A stretch of DNA of 5,829 nucleotides from Deltaproteobacteria bacterium. GTDB taxonomy: Bacteria; Desulfobacterota; Desulfobacteria; Desulfobacterales; ETH-SRB1. The notes beneath the pieces were generated by a model that saw only the letters and a program-made list of their open reading frames with translations, had not been told where the DNA came from and made no database searches. Positions within the stretch are counted from its first letter, which is position 1. Every line of letters begins with the position of its first letter. The DNA lies in NCBI GenBank assembly GCA_003647525.1, contig QMMZ01000154.1:1-5829 (forward strand), given 5' to 3'. Shown here piece by piece: positions 3,910-5,829 of the stretch. The translations under genes were made by a program, and so were the position numbers.

Positions 3910-5829
3910 ATGTTAAAAAAACTCTTAAAGTCATCTGTTGCAAGACTTTCACTTTCTGCTCTTATTATATTCATTTTATTATTTTCGCCAACCTGTAATT
4001 ACAGCCAGGATAGCAGCAATAGTAAAAGCTTTTTCTTAAAATCGTCCAATATAGCTTCATCGGCAGTAAATACCGCTGATTCCAACATCAACTCACATCC
4101 TGATTGGCCGCATGAACACAGCGATCTTCTTCCTGACCCTGCCTTATTATTCGGCAAACTGCCCAACGGCTTCAGATATGTATTAATGAAAAATGCCAAT
4201 CCAAAGGACAGGGTGAGCTTGCATTTGAATGTTCAGGTGGGCTCAATTTATGAAACCGAAAAGCAACAGGGTATATCGCATTTTCTTGAACACATGCTTT
4301 TTTGCGGTTCAAAACATTTCAAACCAGGAGAGCTTGTAAAATACTTTCAGTCTATAGGTATGCAGTTCGGACACGATGCAAATGCTCATACAGGATTTTA
4401 TGAAACTGTGTATGATATGCTGTTGCCGGATGGTAATAAAAAAAGCCTGGAAAATGGACTTGTCGTAATGAAAGACTTTGCAGAAAGCGCCCTTCTTCTG
4501 CAATCTGAGATTGACAGAGAACGAAAGGTAATTCTGGCTGAAAAACGAACCCGCGATTCAGCATCATATAGAACATTTGTTTCAGTTATAAAGTTCTTAT
4601 TGCCTGAAACAAAAATATCTAAAAGATTTCCAATAGGCGAAGAGGAAGTTATTAAAAATGCCGACCGTAATCTTATAAAAGATTATTATGATACATGGTA
4701 CAGACCTGATAATATGATTCTGGTTATGGCAGGTGATTTTGATCAAAAGCAGGCAACAAAGCTCATTGAAAAAGAGTTCTCCACATTATATGCTGACGCA
4801 TCAATACAACCACGTCCTGATATCGGTCAGATAAATCATAAGGGGATCAAAACATTCTATCATTTTGAACAGGAAACAGGAAAAACAACAGTAACAATAG
4901 AAGTTATAAACAAGAAAACCATACAGCCCGATTCTCTTGCTTTTCAAACAAAGCAGCTTGTAAAAAATATTGCAAACCAGATAGTCCAGAACAGGCTTGA
5001 TAAAATTGTCAGCAAAACTACCTCTCCATTTACTTCAGCTTCTGTCAGCTCAGGAACCAGCTTCTATCAGGTAGAATTTTCTGAAATTTCTGCTGAAACC
5101 AGTCCGGAAAACTGGGAAAAATCGCTTTCACTCCTGGAAAAAACTTTAAGAAAATCTTTAAAATACGGATTTGTAAAATCAGAACTTGAAATAGTAAAAA
5201 AAGATTTTTTGTCAATGATGGATAATGCTGTAAAAAAAATGCCTACCAGAAACAGCAGCATGCTCTCCCGTAAAATAATTAATGACCTTAACAATGAAAG
5301 AGTTACCATGTCTCCTGAACAGGAAAGAAATCTTCTTGCTCCTGTTATAAATTCCATTACCTTAAAGGACGCCCATGACGCATTTAAAGATGCCTGGTCA
5401 ACTGCCCACAGGCTCATAATGGTAACCGGAAATGCAGAAATTACAGCAAACAATAACGCCTCTGAAGATATAATATGTGAGGTATTTGATACAAGCAGCA
5501 AGGTCAAAGTATCAAGACCATCTGAAATAAAACCCGCTGTTTTTCCATATCTTGCCGAACCAGAAAAAAAGGGCAAAATTATTAATCGAACAGAAATATC
5601 CGACCTTGGTATTGTTCAGATTGATTTTGATAATGGTATCCGCCTCAACTTAAAACAAACTGATTTTGAAGCAGATGAAGTACTCGTTAATCTTTCTTTT
5701 GGTTTTGGCAGATCTGCTGAACCGCCTAATATGGCGGGGCTTGCTGAACTGAGTAAAGAAGTGATTAATGAAAGCGGCCTGGGTTCCATTAAAAAAGATG
5801 AACTAAAAAGAGCAATGGCCGGCAAAAAT
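3910..5829 (+). CDS. Exported M16-family (insulinase/PqqL-like) zinc metallopeptidase, 3' end outside window
   Basis: The frame runs 640 codons without a stop and leaves the window, so no C-terminus is seen. Residues 1-29 form a basic start and hydrophobic stretch ending at C29, a signal sequence; the residues before C29 (FSPT) are a poor lipobox, so lipoprotein status is doubtful. A low-complexity Ser/Asn linker follows. The catalytic M16 domain begins near residue 80 (LPNGFRYVLMKN). It has the inverted zinc motif HFLEH (H124, E127 catalytic, H128) in GISHFLEHMLF and the third ligand E204 in IDRERKVILAE. WYRPDNMILVMAGDF (263-277) marks the end of the first half-domain, and an M16_C-like domain follows. 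A second M16 unit starts near residue 568 (IVQIDFDNGIRLNLKQTDF) and, typically for this family, should lack the zinc motif. Relatives are about 900-950 residues, so roughly 300 are missing. The role is probably peptide degradation in the periplasm. Substrate unknown. Confidence 0.9.
   Translation, partial: MLKKLLKSSVARLSLSALIIFILLFSPTCNYSQDSSNSKSFFLKSSNIASSAVNTADSNINSHPDWPHEHSDLLPDPALLFGKLPNGFRYVLMKNANPKDRVSLHLNVQVGSIYETEKQQGISHFLEHMLFCGSKHFKPGELVKYFQSIGMQFGHDANAHTGFYETVYDMLLPDGNKKSLENGLVVMKDFAESALLLQSEIDRERKVILAEKRTRDSASYRTFVSVIKFLLPETKISKRFPIGEEEVIKNADRNLIKDYYDTWYRPDNMILVMAGDFDQKQATKLIEKEFSTLYADASIQPRPDIGQINHKGIKTFYHFEQETGKTTVTIEVINKKTIQPDSLAFQTKQLVKNIANQIVQNRLDKIVSKTTSPFTSASVSSGTSFYQVEFSEISAETSPENWEKSLSLLEKTLRKSLKYGFVKSELEIVKKDFLSMMDNAVKKMPTRNSSMLSRKIINDLNNERVTMSPEQERNLLAPVINSITLKDAHDAFKDAWSTAHRLIMVTGNAEITANNNASEDIICEVFDTSSKVKVSRPSEIKPAVFPYLAEPEKKGKIINRTEISDLGIVQIDFDNGIRLNLKQTDFEADEVLVNLSFGFGRSAEPPNMAGLAELSKEVINESGLGSIKKDELKRAMAGKN

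Noticed and set aside
3910..3998. Lipoprotein signal peptide on the M16 peptidase
   Set aside because: A cysteine (C29) follows the hydrophobic segment, but the preceding residues FSPT do not fit the lipobox, so only a general export signal is claimed.
5067..5576. 169-residue minus-strand open frame
   Set aside because: It is antisense to the continuous M16 peptidase frame and has no ribosome binding site or recognisable motif.
1..5829. CRISPR array, tRNA, rRNA or complete insertion sequence
   Set aside because: I saw no regularly spaced direct repeats, no tRNA-like cloverleaf with a TTCGANTC-type arm in the non-coding stretches, and no transposase or paired terminal repeats.

Overview
The window reads as a stretch of Gram-negative bacterial chromosome. 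A deltaproteobacterial (Desulfobacterota-like) host is my impression from the style of the ClC-CBS and M16 proteins, not something the sequence proves. Base composition changes from block to block: the left toxin-antitoxin genes are GC-moderate, the gene at 708-1127 and its flanks are AT-rich, the ClC gene is intermediate, and the right-hand peptidase gene is again AT-rich. This mosaic, together with three broken genes, suggests an accessory region built by repeated insertion and decay.

Layout. Positions 1-521 hold the tail of an antitoxin and a complete VapC-type PIN toxin, with stop and start codons overlapping. Positions 522-707 are non-coding and carry an 18-bp perfect palindrome and an imperfect fold-back resembling a degenerate integron attC site. 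Positions 708-1127 encode a small stand-alone pRiA4b ORF-3-like (PF07929) protein. Positions 1128-1451 are an AT-rich spacer with inverted repeats and a plausible sigma70 promoter. Positions 1452-3179 encode a ClC anion transporter with two C-terminal CBS domains and unusual residues at the selectivity and proton-coupling positions. Immediately after it, on the minus strand (3182-3426), lie the remains of a second toxin-antitoxin pair: a DUF433 antitoxin without its N-terminus and a DUF5615 PIN-like toxin without its C-terminus. Positions 3617-3847 hold a decayed ankyrin-repeat fragment interrupted by a stop codon. From 3910 to the window edge runs the start of a large exported M16 (insulinase/PqqL-like) zinc peptidase, with an intact zinc site, cut by the window.

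How the genes relate. I see no operon joining the main genes. The left VapBC-like pair is a translationally coupled toxin-antitoxin unit. The ClC gene probably has its own promoter, and the M16 gene has a strong ribosome binding site and is probably transcribed separately. The most notable signals are the attC-like site between two cassette-like genes, the non-canonical ClC residues, and the two layers of gene decay between ClC and the peptidase. I do not see a convincing new multi-gene system.
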